In this document: positions 1-5,941 of the stretch, piece by piece
How the letters are laid out: each line of letters starts with the position of its first letter
How positions within the stretch are numbered: position 1 is the stretch's first letter
Source: Candidatus Peregrinibacteria bacterium
GTDB taxonomy: Bacteria > Patescibacteriota > Gracilibacteria > UM-FILTER-43-11
NCBI GenBank assembly: GCA_030637565.1
Contig: DAOWGG010000091.1
Coordinates: forward strand, 1 to 8,925
DNA: 8,925 nt
Direction of reading: 5' to 3'
The notes under the pieces: model-generated
Seen by the model: the letters and a program-made list of their open reading frames with translations, nothing else
The model's database searches: none
What the model was told of the DNA's origin: nothing
Made by a program: the position numbers and the translations under genes

Positions 1-772
1 CATAAAACCAAGTAGGGATCGCCATGTTTTCAGCGCCGTTGGGGTACTTTTCTAAAACCTTTTTGGCCTGAGCAATATATTGATCACTTTCAACATCAGG
101 AACTTCTTTTAGCATGCCAAGGGCATCCATCAGTTCCTCATCGATTTTATTCCCAAAATAAGCACCCAGATTAGCCGCCTCCATCACACCAGGCCCTCCG
201 CCCGACAAAATAAAGTAGCCTTCTTCGGTGAGCTTTTTGGCAGTAATAGCGACTTTCTCAAAAGAAGGATCGGTTCGCAGGACACTGTGTCCGCCCATAA
301 TGCCGATACATCTCTTTTTGGTCATTCCATTCTCGTCAAAACCAATGGCATCGCGCAGGGCGTCATCAACCGCATGGTCATGAATTCGTTGGGCCATCGC
401 TTCGTTAATATCCGCCGTGTATCGAAGTTTATTGAAATGAGTGTAAATTTTAAAGTCTTCACTGTTGTCATTCCCAGGCTCATAGCCCTCCATGAGCTCT
501 TGCCAGGTATAAAGATCTTTTCGGTAAGGCTTGTAAGGAAGGCCAACAAACTTGGGGTAAATAAAGGCCCCTTTTTTTCTTAGAATTATTTCAATGTCTT
601 CAGGAATGGTGCATCCCAAAAAAGTGGTGTTAGCCAATTTGATTTCCTGCCAATCAATATCAACCTTAGTCAGGTCTAAGTTTTGAATCGTAAGGTTGAG
701 CAATGCCTTTCCTTGCCCCAAAAGCGCATTGATTGATTTAATTTCTTTAATAAGTTGATTGGGTAGAGCCAT
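1..772 (-). CDS. LOG-like Rossmann-fold nucleotide-binding protein, C-terminus off the window
   Basis: The reading frame is open from an ATG at 772 to the left edge, giving 257 residues with no stop. The N-terminal ~150 residues are a polar extension I do not recognise. From about residue 155 a Rossmann fold starts (CIGIMGGHS, 155-163), followed by SGGGPGVMEAANLGA (190-204), the glycine-rich turn and helix typical of larger COG1611/LOG-type proteins. Some LOG relatives cleave nucleoside monophosphates (cytokinin-activating LOG, PpnN), but the family is broad and the part that would carry the later PGGxGT-type motif is missing here, so substrate and activity cannot be given. The start has an AT-only leader and no Shine-Dalgarno. 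It lies 38 bases downstream of the PBP stop on the same strand, so the two are probably co-transcribed. Confidence is high for a real gene and for the fold, low for function. Confidence 0.85.
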   Translation of the reverse strand, partial: MALPNQLIKEIKSINALLGQGKALLNLTIQNLDLTKVDIDWQEIKLANTTFLGCTIPEDIEIILRKKGAFIYPKFVGLPYKPYRKDLYTWQELMEGYEPGNDNSEDFKIYTHFNKLRYTADINEAMAQRIHDHAVDDALRDAIGFDENGMTKKRCIGIMGGHSVLRTDPSFEKVAITAKKLTEEGYFILSGGGPGVMEAANLGAYFGNKIDEELMDALGMLKEVPDVESDQYIAQAKKVLEKYPNGAENMAIPTWFY

Positions 773-779
773 AATTTAT

Positions 780-810
780 TTAAAATTTAAAATTTAAAAC
801 TTAAAATTTA
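780..810. repeat. Tandem 7-bp TTAAAAT repeat between PBP and LOG-like gene
   Basis: Four head-to-tail copies of TTAAAAT occupy 780-807 (the third reads TTAAAAC), with a partial TTA after them. They fill almost the whole 38-base spacer of the minus-strand gene pair. The array is pure A/T except for one base and forms the leader of the downstream gene. It could be a slippage product. No function is claimed. Confidence 0.75.
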
Positions 811-3096
811 CTAATCGGTTGCCTGAATATTGTAATAATCCATCATGAATTCTGAAATCGCACGGAAAGTAGGAGCCGCCGTGGTGGACCCCCAGGTGTT
901 TTCACCAATACGCGGTCGATCAAACTTAACAATCATAATAAAGCGTGGCTCCAGCGCAGGAGCGTATCCAGCAAAAGAGGTAATCGTAGAACCTTCTCCT
1001 TCAAGGTACTTCCCGCTTTTACCCGCCACCTGAGAGGTACCCGTTTTACCCGCAATTAAATAGCCAGGAATATCCGCAGGGCGCGCCACACCATTGCGAA
1101 CGGAATTGATCAGCATCGAAGTAATAATGCTGGAAGTTTCCTCGGAAACAACACGCTTGATAATCTGAGGCTCCGTTTGAATCACTTCATCTTTACGAAT
1201 AATGCTATCGATAATAAAAGGTTGCATCAGTTTTCCTCCGTTAGCCAAAGCCGACCAGGCGGCAAGTACCTGAAGCGGAGTTGCAACAATACCTTGTCCA
1301 AAAGAGGTGGTCAGCATTTGAGCCTTGGACCAACGTTTGTAATAATCCACAATCCCTTTTGCCTCACCTTCAAGTCTTATATTGGTGTACTCACCAAATC
1401 CAAAATTCATCAAATATTCATACATCAATTTTTTACCAAGCTTTTTGGACACAAAAGACATACCCGTATTCATCGAGAAAGCGAGCACTTCATTCATCGT
1501 GGTTTCACCTCGGTATTTACCGTCCGCATTTTTAATTTCGAATTCATCGATTTTAAGCGGTCCGTCATCCAGAAAGGTGGTTTGAGGTTCTACCTCCTTG
1601 GCATCCAGCGCCATGGCCATGACAATAGGTTTAAAAACCGAGCCAGGCTCGTAGTATTCCGAGACAATTCGATTCTTAAAAACCGAAGGACCAAACTTAT
1701 TTTCATAAACATATTTCGGAACTTCTTCATTGAATAGGTCTTCTTCATCCACAGGAACGTATTTCCCTTTTTCATTCATTTTAAAAAGAGGAACCGTCGA
1801 TTCAACCAGCTCTTCCTCCTCCAAAGCTCGCAGAGCAAAAACATCCGTATATTCATTGGGGTTAAAGCTAGGATAATTTGCCATGGCGACAATGGCTCCA
1901 GTGAATGGATTCATGATTAAAACCTGACCGCTGTCGGCACTGTATTGCTCAACCGCTTCCGCCAAAATTTCCTCCACCTTTTTTTGAATGATTCGATCAA
2001 TGGTTAAAACAATCGTATCTCCATCCACCGCATTCACAATTTCACTGCTCCCCACGGTTATCTGACGCCCCAAAGGATCTTTCTCGGCGTAGATCGTTCC
2101 CTTTTTCCCTTCCAGATCCGTATTGAAATAACCTTCAATACCATATTGACCAACCTCCTCACGATTCAAGAAGCCAACCACATGAGGAGCGAGGTCACCC
2201 TCGGGATAATAGCGCCAATGCTCGGGTAAAAGAACAACTCCTTTTAATTTAAGTTCTCGAATTTTACGTGAAATTTCAGGTTCAATCCGATTTCTTAAAA
2301 AGACATAACGAACCTTTCGGCGAGTGAGTTTTTGCTCAAGATCTTGCGGAGAGCTTTCAAGAATTCGCCCCAAAATTTGTGAGGTTTCAGTGAGCTGAGT
2401 TTCGGGGATCAGTGTTGGGTCTCCATAAATCATAAAACGCTTTGGGTCCACAAAGACACCAGAAAGTTTTTCGTTAATAATTTCCGCCATCACATCAGGT
2501 TCAGCATCTCGTCTTAAAACCACAAAATCAAGTTCGTATTTTGAGATTTTTCGTAGCCTTTTTGCCGCCACCTCATCAATCATTTTTGAATAGGTTTTAT
2601 GCGCCTTGTCAGAAGGTTCTATTTGAATGGTTGTTTCATCACCGATCGACCATATAGTATTGATTTCAACATATGAATTTAAACTGGGTTCTTCATAAAT
2701 GTCATAAAGGCATTCATCGGGAATTTCGATACAGGATTCATAATCCATTCGTGTGAATAAAAGAGGGGCGAGCTTTTTCGCAATAAAAATTTTATCTTCA
2801 GCCACAAGTGGGTCAACGTAAACCAAATCAAGTGTTGTGTTGGTGGCTAATTTAGAAAGGTCGCCGGAATGAGTATCTCTCACCAAAATTTCCCCGCGTT
2901 TAGCATTAAGAGTAATAGCACCAAAATGCTGATCGCTCGCTGCTGCTCGGTAGTCTTCATGGCGAATGACTTGTAGCTGAAAAAGACGTGCAATAATCAC
3001 GAAAAAAAGCAGAAAAGCAAAGGTGGTCAGCACAAAAATACGATAGGTTTGACTGGCATCTCCGTTGTTTTGTTGATAGCTGGCAATTCGTCGCAT
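811..3096 (-). CDS. Class B penicillin-binding protein (FtsI/PBP2-type peptidoglycan D,D-transpeptidase)
   Basis: The protein (761 aa) cross-links peptidoglycan stem peptides outside the membrane. One N-terminal transmembrane helix (about 19-38) follows a short cytoplasmic tail. A dimerisation/pedestal region covers about 55-340, including KRGEILVRD (66-74). The transpeptidase domain follows with all three catalytic motifs: SVFK (nucleophile Ser486, Lys489), SMN (541-543) and KTGT (684-687). It is longer than typical FtsI (about 580-600 aa). Extra sequence sits in the pedestal (about 115-240) and as an acidic insert of roughly 60 residues (about 417-475) just before the active-site serine. 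No PASTA domain is present. The ATG at 3096 has an AT-rich leader without Shine-Dalgarno; the stop is TAG. Whether it acts in division (FtsI) or elongation (PBP2) cannot be decided, because no mraW, mur or rod genes are visible nearby. Confidence 0.95.
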   Translation of the reverse strand: MRRIASYQQNNGDASQTYRIFVLTTFAFLLFFVIIARLFQLQVIRHEDYRAAASDQHFGAITLNAKRGEILVRDTHSGDLSKLATNTTLDLVYVDPLVAEDKIFIAKKLAPLLFTRMDYESCIEIPDECLYDIYEEPSLNSYVEINTIWSIGDETTIQIEPSDKAHKTYSKMIDEVAAKRLRKISKYELDFVVLRRDAEPDVMAEIINEKLSGVFVDPKRFMIYGDPTLIPETQLTETSQILGRILESSPQDLEQKLTRRKVRYVFLRNRIEPEISRKIRELKLKGVVLLPEHWRYYPEGDLAPHVVGFLNREEVGQYGIEGYFNTDLEGKKGTIYAEKDPLGRQITVGSSEIVNAVDGDTIVLTIDRIIQKKVEEILAEAVEQYSADSGQVLIMNPFTGAIVAMANYPSFNPNEYTDVFALRALEEEELVESTVPLFKMNEKGKYVPVDEEDLFNEEVPKYVYENKFGPSVFKNRIVSEYYEPGSVFKPIVMAMALDAKEVEPQTTFLDDGPLKIDEFEIKNADGKYRGETTMNEVLAFSMNTGMSFVSKKLGKKLMYEYLMNFGFGEYTNIRLEGEAKGIVDYYKRWSKAQMLTTSFGQGIVATPLQVLAAWSALANGGKLMQPFIIDSIIRKDEVIQTEPQIIKRVVSEETSSIITSMLINSVRNGVARPADIPGYLIAGKTGTSQVAGKSGKYLEGEGSTITSFAGYAPALEPRFIMIVKFDRPRIGENTWGSTTAAPTFRAISEFMMDYYNIQATD

Positions 3097-3141
3097 ATTT
3101 TTATTTTAATCAACAGGAATTTTAACACAAGATTTTAAATC

Positions 3142-3165
3142 ATTATAACGTCATCACGTTATGAT
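3142..3165 (-). promoter_or_regulatory. Candidate PBP promoter -10 with overlapping 7-bp dyad operator
   Basis: ATAACGT (3145-3151) and ACGTTAT (3156-3162) form a perfect 7-bp inverted repeat with a 4-base centre CATC. Two more pairs (AT/AT) flank it across one T/G position. On the minus strand a TATAAT lies at 3147-3142, about 45 bases upstream of the PBP start, and overlaps one arm of the dyad. No good -35 box is seen at the right distance, so the promoter may be weak or activator-dependent. A dimeric regulator site is an inference from symmetry and position only. Confidence 0.4.
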
Positions 3166-3187
3166 TCAGGAAAGTGGGGCTTAGAAC

Positions 3188-3216
3188 TTGTTTTTCAGAG
3201 TGAGATATGTTATAAT
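3188..3216 (+). promoter_or_regulatory. Sigma70-type extended -10 promoter for the small LOG-family gene
   Basis: A -35 TTGTTT (3188-3193), a 17-base spacer and a consensus -10 TATAAT (3211-3216) preceded by TGT (extended -10). Transcription would start near 3223 and give a leader of about 84 bases, most of it the inverted repeat at 3230-3300. It is the best-scoring promoter visible by eye in the window. Confidence 0.7.
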
Positions 3217-3229
3217 ATGTAGATTAAAT

Positions 3230-3300
3230 TAGTTTGTAGTTAACAGTTAGCAGTTTGTAGTAAAAAACACTGCCAACTGCAAACTACCAACCTCTAACTG
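3230..3300. repeat. Long imperfect inverted repeat in the 5' leader of the LOG-family gene
   Basis: Two 32-base arms (3230-3261 and 3269-3300) are separated by a 7-base loop AAAAAAC. About two thirds of positions pair by Watson-Crick rules, and G-U pairs add more. The left arm itself contains two copies of AGTTTGTAGT (3231-3240 and 3252-3261). No U-tract follows, so it is not a standard terminator. It ends 6 bases before the ATG at 3307 and could affect start-site access, or be a small dispersed repeat. Confidence 0.6.
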
Positions 3301-3306
3301 AAAAAT

Positions 3307-3900
3307 ATGAAACTACGAATCGGAGTGATGGGATCGGCTCAAGGGCCAACCATCCAAAATCAGGAAAGCATTCAGAAATCCATTGAAATGGGGGAGGCAA
3401 TTGCCAAGGCAGATTGTATTTTGGTGAATGGGGCGTGTCCAGGATTGCCCGATGAAGCCGCTTATGGGGCTCATAAGGCTGGAGGGATGGTGATGGGAGT
3501 TTCACCTGCGTTCAGCGAAAAAGAGCACATTGAAAACTACAAATCACCTCATGAATATTACGACATTATTATTTATACCGGTTTAGGCTTGATGGAGCGT
3601 GATATTATCAATATTCGTAGTAGTGATGCAATCATCCTTCTCGGAGGAGGCGTTGGAACCTTAAATGAGTTCACAGTGGCTTATAGCGAAGGAAAAACCG
3701 TTGGGGTTTTAACGGATACGGGCGGAGTTTCCGATCATATTGAGGAGATTTTAAAGATCTGCAATCGCGAAGTGAACGGACGAGTGGTATTTGATACTGA
3801 TCCTGGAAAATTACTTGAAAAAGTGCTCGACAAATTACTGAAACAACCTCAGCCACGAACGGAAGATGAGCGCGTAACGGAGGGAACCGAAGCGAATTAA
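3307..3900 (+). CDS. LOG-family (TIGR00725-like) Rossmann-fold protein
   Basis: A complete 197-residue protein made of a single Rossmann-type domain. It opens with KLRIGVMGSAQGP (2-14), has NGACPGLPDEAAYGA (41-55), then MERDIINIRSSDAIILLGGG (96-115) running into GGGVGTLNEF (113-122). The arginine/glutamate-containing MERDI segment and the GGGxGTxxE motif are the hallmarks of the LOG family. In LOG enzymes these residues form the nucleotide-binding and phosphoribohydrolase site. Here PGG is replaced by GGG, as in TIGR00725-type members. The activity in bacteria of this subgroup is not established. The C-terminal ~20 residues are charged and probably disordered. It has its own extended -10 promoter and an unusual hairpin-forming leader, and no Shine-Dalgarno. 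It is the second LOG-like protein in the window, on the other side of the PBP gene and divergently transcribed. Confidence 0.9.
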   Translation: MKLRIGVMGSAQGPTIQNQESIQKSIEMGEAIAKADCILVNGACPGLPDEAAYGAHKAGGMVMGVSPAFSEKEHIENYKSPHEYYDIIIYTGLGLMERDIINIRSSDAIILLGGGVGTLNEFTVAYSEGKTVGVLTDTGGVSDHIEEILKICNREVNGRVVFDTDPGKLLEKVLDKLLKQPQPRTEDERVTEGTEAN

Positions 3901-3906
3901 AAGCCT

Positions 3907-3935
3907 ACTTGAGACTCGCACTCGCACTTGAGACT
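3907..3935. repeat. ACTCGC-type short-word repeat, copy 1
   Basis: ACTTGAGACT occurs at 3907-3916 and again at 3926-3935, with ACTCGC words between them. The 15-mer CTTGAGACTCGCACT (3908-3922) recurs exactly at 6669-6683 before dut. Both copies lie in short gaps, just after one gene and before the next. Confidence 0.7.
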
Positions 3936-3954
3936 GAAAAACATAGTTTTTCTC

Positions 3955-3983
3955 TTGCTATCCAGTGGGGCTTTTGCTAATAT
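3955..3983 (+). promoter_or_regulatory. Promoter for the secE-nusG-rplKA cluster (extended -10)
   Basis: TTGCTA (3955-3960), 17 bases, then TAATAT (3978-3983) preceded by TGC (extended -10). The start of transcription would be near 3990, about 22 bases before the secE ATG. The layout (17-base spacer plus TGn) matches the promoter at 3188-3216, which supports both. No other convincing promoter is seen before rplK or rplA, so this one may drive the whole cluster. Confidence 0.6.
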
Positions 3984-4011
3984 TTTTGCGCCTATTTTTA
4001 AAGTTATTTTT

Positions 4012-4191
4012 ATGAACGCTATTAAAACCTATTTTAGAAACGCCATTAAGGAATTCAACAACGTTACATGGCCCACTCAAAAGCAAGCAATCCGAGTCTC
4101 AGCAATTGTGTTTGTTTTTATGATCATTAGCGCTGTTATTTTAGGAACTGTCGATCAGTTGCTCTCTATTGGTTATCAATCTTTTCTATAA
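4012..4191 (+). CDS. secE: Protein translocase subunit SecE
   Basis: A 59-residue protein, the usual size for single-helix bacterial SecE, the small clamp subunit of the SecYEG channel in the cytoplasmic membrane. The amphipathic helix carries the family signature EFNNVTWPTQKQ (14-25; compare V-T-W-P-T in other SecE), followed by one transmembrane helix (about 28-48) and a short tail. The frame could be extended upstream to a TTG at 3928. I reject that start because the extra 28 residues would be encoded by the short-word repeat and the promoter itself, and because the ATG at 4012 gives a canonical length. No Shine-Dalgarno is present; the leader is mostly T. nusG starts 20 bases after the stop, the classical secE-nusG order. 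Confidence 0.93.
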   Translation: MNAIKTYFRNAIKEFNNVTWPTQKQAIRVSAIVFVFMIISAVILGTVDQLLSIGYQSFL

Positions 4192-4211
4192 TTATCTATC
4201 CAAAATAAACT

Positions 4212-4757
4212 ATGGCAAAACAAGCGAAAGGAACGGGTCGAAATTGGTATGTACTTCATACTTACTCAGGCTACGAAGATGCGGTTGAAAAAGCATTGCG
4301 TCAGCGTGTTGAAGCTTTTAATGTGCAGGAATATATTTTCGATATAAAAGTGCCAAAAGAAAGTCAGATTGTTCTTAAGCGCGGAGAGCCAACTCAAGAA
4401 AAGAAACGTATTTTCCCAGGTTATGTACTCGTGGATATGACCGTAACCGATTATTCTTGGTACGTGGTTCGAAACACACCCAATGTAACCGGGTTCGTTG
4501 GCTCTGGGAATATTCCCGTTCCAGTAACTCCCGAAGAATTTGGTGTGATTGAAAAGCGAACCGGCGGAGAACAACCTAAATTCAAAATCGACTTCAAGGT
4601 TGGGGAACATGTTGGAATCATCAGCGGGCCTTTTGCGGAATACGACGGAATTATCGACAAAATCGATCCAGAAAAAGGAAAGGTTAAGGTGTTGGTTAGT
4701 ATTTTTGATCGAGAAACACCGGTTGAGCTCGATTTCACTCAGGTTAAAAAGAAATAA
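4212..4757 (+). CDS. nusG: Transcription termination/antitermination protein NusG
   Basis: A complete 181-residue NusG, the universal elongation factor that binds the RNA polymerase clamp and links it to Rho or to ribosomal protein S10. The NGN domain spans about 10-117: NWYVLHTYSGYE (11-22), then KKRIFPGYVLVDM (64-76), and VRNTPNVTGFVG (86-97). The KOW domain covers about 127-175 with VGEHVGIISGPFAEYDG (130-146). Length and motifs are ordinary. Start: ATG at 4212 with an A-rich leader and no Shine-Dalgarno. It is followed after only 3 bases by an unrecognised gene instead of rplK. Confidence 0.97.
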   Translation: MAKQAKGTGRNWYVLHTYSGYEDAVEKALRQRVEAFNVQEYIFDIKVPKESQIVLKRGEPTQEKKRIFPGYVLVDMTVTDYSWYVVRNTPNVTGFVGSGNIPVPVTPEEFGVIEKRTGGEQPKFKIDFKVGEHVGIISGPFAEYDGIIDKIDPEKGKVKVLVSIFDRETPVELDFTQVKKK

Positions 4758-4760
4758 TTC

Positions 4761-5408
4761 ATGAAAAAAATGCCGCTCATCGTCGGGCTATTGGTTCTTA
4801 TGGGGCTTTTTGCAACCGCCGATCTCTACCTGAATAAGCTCGACACCAAACCTGTTTTAAATTGGAGAGATTCAGCAGATTCAGTTGCTTCAGCGGATAC
4901 CCCTAAAGAAAAGGAAGTGGTGATTGATTCACAATTCTCACTCGACGGAAAATTAGCAGGCTACACAGTGGTGAGCCAAATGCAAACCAGTCAAATCTTT
5001 GAAAAGATCGACCTGAGCAACATTAAAAACGTGAGCATTTATCGAAATGAACTAAAAAAAGAAGTTGAGGCAGTGGAAGGAGATGAGTCCGAAGTAACAA
5101 AAAGCCCATCCATTTACCTTTATGAATTGCAAGGTCCTGAAAATCAGGGAGCTCTCACTTATTTAAACGCAAAGCTTCAGTTCATCGCCCAGATAAACGC
5201 GGTAACCGAAACACTTAACGAGACAGGGGATTACGGCAATAACAGCTTTTATTTCAACAATAAAAATTACGAAAATACCGCTTTCATTCTCACTCAAATT
5301 GGAGACGACCTATTCGGTTTCCAATATCAGAAAAGTGAAGGTGATAAAGCCTTTGAAGACGTGAAATCTGTCATTCAGCTTCTAGTGACAGAACAATCAA
5401 TTAACTAA
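4761..5408 (+). CDS. Unrecognised membrane-anchored or exported protein between nusG and rplK
   Basis: I do not recognise this 215-residue protein. It begins with a short basic end (MKK) and a hydrophobic stretch (about 5-20, PLIVGLLVLMGLFATA) that would act as a signal anchor or signal peptide. No lipobox cysteine is present, and in fact no cysteine occurs in the whole protein. A low-complexity Ser/Asp/Lys linker follows (about 37-52), then an apparently globular domain (about 55-212) with alternating beta-type segments, an acidic patch (101-112) and Asn/Tyr-rich sequence (158-172). Most of it should lie outside the cytoplasm. The start is 3 bases after nusG and the stop 19 bases before rplK, so it must be co-transcribed with them. 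That position suggests steady high expression but not a ribosomal role. The ATG at 4761 is chosen over the in-frame ATG at 4770 because it keeps the positively charged start. Confidence 0.85.
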   Translation: MKKMPLIVGLLVLMGLFATADLYLNKLDTKPVLNWRDSADSVASADTPKEKEVVIDSQFSLDGKLAGYTVVSQMQTSQIFEKIDLSNIKNVSIYRNELKKEVEAVEGDESEVTKSPSIYLYELQGPENQGALTYLNAKLQFIAQINAVTETLNETGDYGNNSFYFNNKNYENTAFILTQIGDDLFGFQYQKSEGDKAFEDVKSVIQLLVTEQSIN

Positions 5409-5427
5409 TTCTTAACCTATTTATAAC

Positions 5428-5853
5428 GTGTCTAAAAAAGTAATTCAGCTTATCAAGCTACAAATTCCAGCCGGTAAGGCTAATCCAGCACCTCCAGTAG
5501 GTCCAGCTTTGGGACAACATGGTGTTAACATTCAAGATTTCTGCAATCAGTTCAACGAAAAAACCAAAGAACTTGGTGATACGGTTGTACCAGTGGTGAT
5601 CAGTGTTCACGAAGACAAGAGTTTCAGCTTCATCATGAAGACGGCTCCGGCATCTGAAATGATCAAAAAAGCAATCAATTTAAAAAGCGGAAGCGCTGTT
5701 CCTCACAAAGATAAGGTTGGCGTGCTTCCAAAGGCAAAATTGAAAGAAATTGCTGAAAAGAAAATGGAAGATCTAAATGCAAACGACGTTGAACAAGCAA
5801 TGAAAGTAATCGCTGGAACCGCTCGTTCTATGGGGGTAACCATCGAAGAATAA
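5428..5853 (+). CDS. rplK: 50S ribosomal protein L11
   Basis: A complete 141-residue L11, the normal length. It is part of the GTPase-associated centre at the base of the L7/L12 stalk and binds the 1070 region of 23S rRNA. The N-terminal domain has [20 protein letters not shown] (10-29), whose prolines form the thiostrepton-site face, and [13 protein letters not shown] (31-43). The RNA-binding C-terminal domain ends with [13 protein letters not shown]. The start is GTG at 5428 (next residues SKKVIQ), giving the standard N-terminus. No ATG in frame lies upstream near it and there is no Shine-Dalgarno, so initiation relies on an unstructured AT-rich leader. No L1-type regulatory hairpin is seen upstream of this gene; such a structure is instead found after it. 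Confidence 0.97.
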   Translation: MSKKVIQLIKLQIPAGKANPAPPVGPALGQHGVNIQDFCNQFNEKTKELGDTVVPVVISVHEDKSFSFIMKTAPASEMIKKAINLKSGSAVPHKDKVGVLPKAKLKEIAEKKMEDLNANDVEQAMKVIAGTARSMGVTIEE

Positions 5854-5865
5854 TTACCTATTGTC

Positions 5866-5885
5866 ATTCCCGCGCAGGCGGGAAT
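5866..5885. repeat. REP-like palindrome ATTCCCGC-GCAG-GCGGGAAT
   Basis: A perfect 8-bp inverted repeat with a 4-base loop, only 12 bases after the rplK stop. It is embedded in GTCATTCCCGCGCAGGCGGG, a sequence of the widespread ATTCCC(n8)GGGAAT type (known as dRS3 in Neisseria and present in many other bacterial genomes). It is GC-rich against an AT-rich background and has no U-tract after it (CTATTAATA), so a complete terminator is unlikely. It could stabilise the rplK 3' end or cause partial attenuation. Confidence 0.8.
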
Positions 5886-5896
5886 CTATTAATAAA

Positions 5897-5927
5897 TGTG
5901 GGAGGCCTCGAAAGCCATTTGACCACG
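5897..5927 (+). promoter_or_regulatory. Candidate L1-binding autoregulatory hairpin (23S rRNA helix 77 mimic) upstream of rplA
   Basis: The segment folds as GTGG (5898-5901) with CCAC (5923-5926), an asymmetric internal loop GA (5902-5903) against ATTTGA (5917-5922), an inner stem GGC (5904-5906) with GCC (5914-5916) and a loop CTCGAAA. A T-G wobble at 5897/5927 can extend the outer stem. The 5' strand GTGGGAGGC equals, from memory, the E. coli 23S rRNA L1-binding strand GUGGGAGGCUUUGAAG. The 3' strand GCC...TTGA...CCAC parallels the rRNA GCC...UUGA...CCAC. L1 is known to repress its own operon by binding such an mRNA mimic. Here it lies 14 bases before the rplA ATG, so binding would block initiation. 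Confidence 0.75.
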
Positions 5928-5941
5928 CAACATAACTCATT

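Noticed and set aside
287..583. Plus-strand open frame of 98 codons near the left edge
   Set aside because: It lies opposite the LOG-like gene, whose own frame is open with family motifs; a shadow frame.
1177..1737. Plus-strand open frame of 186 codons opposite the PBP gene
   Set aside because: It is antisense to conserved transpeptidase coding sequence, has no recognisable domain and no promoter or leader; a shadow frame.
3230..3300. CRISPR-like array
   Set aside because: Only two 10-base direct copies with no regular spacers; it is an inverted repeat instead.
3928..4011. N-terminal extension of SecE from a TTG start, giving a hydrophobic 28-residue prefix
   Set aside because: The prefix is encoded by the short-word repeat and by the -35/-10 boxes; the ATG at 4012 gives a canonical 59-residue SecE.
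4266..4738. Two minus-strand open frames inside nusG
   Set aside because: They mirror the conserved nusG sequence and show no motif of their own.
5866..5890. Rho-independent terminator after rplK
   Set aside because: The stem is good but no U-tract follows, and the core matches a known dispersed palindrome type.
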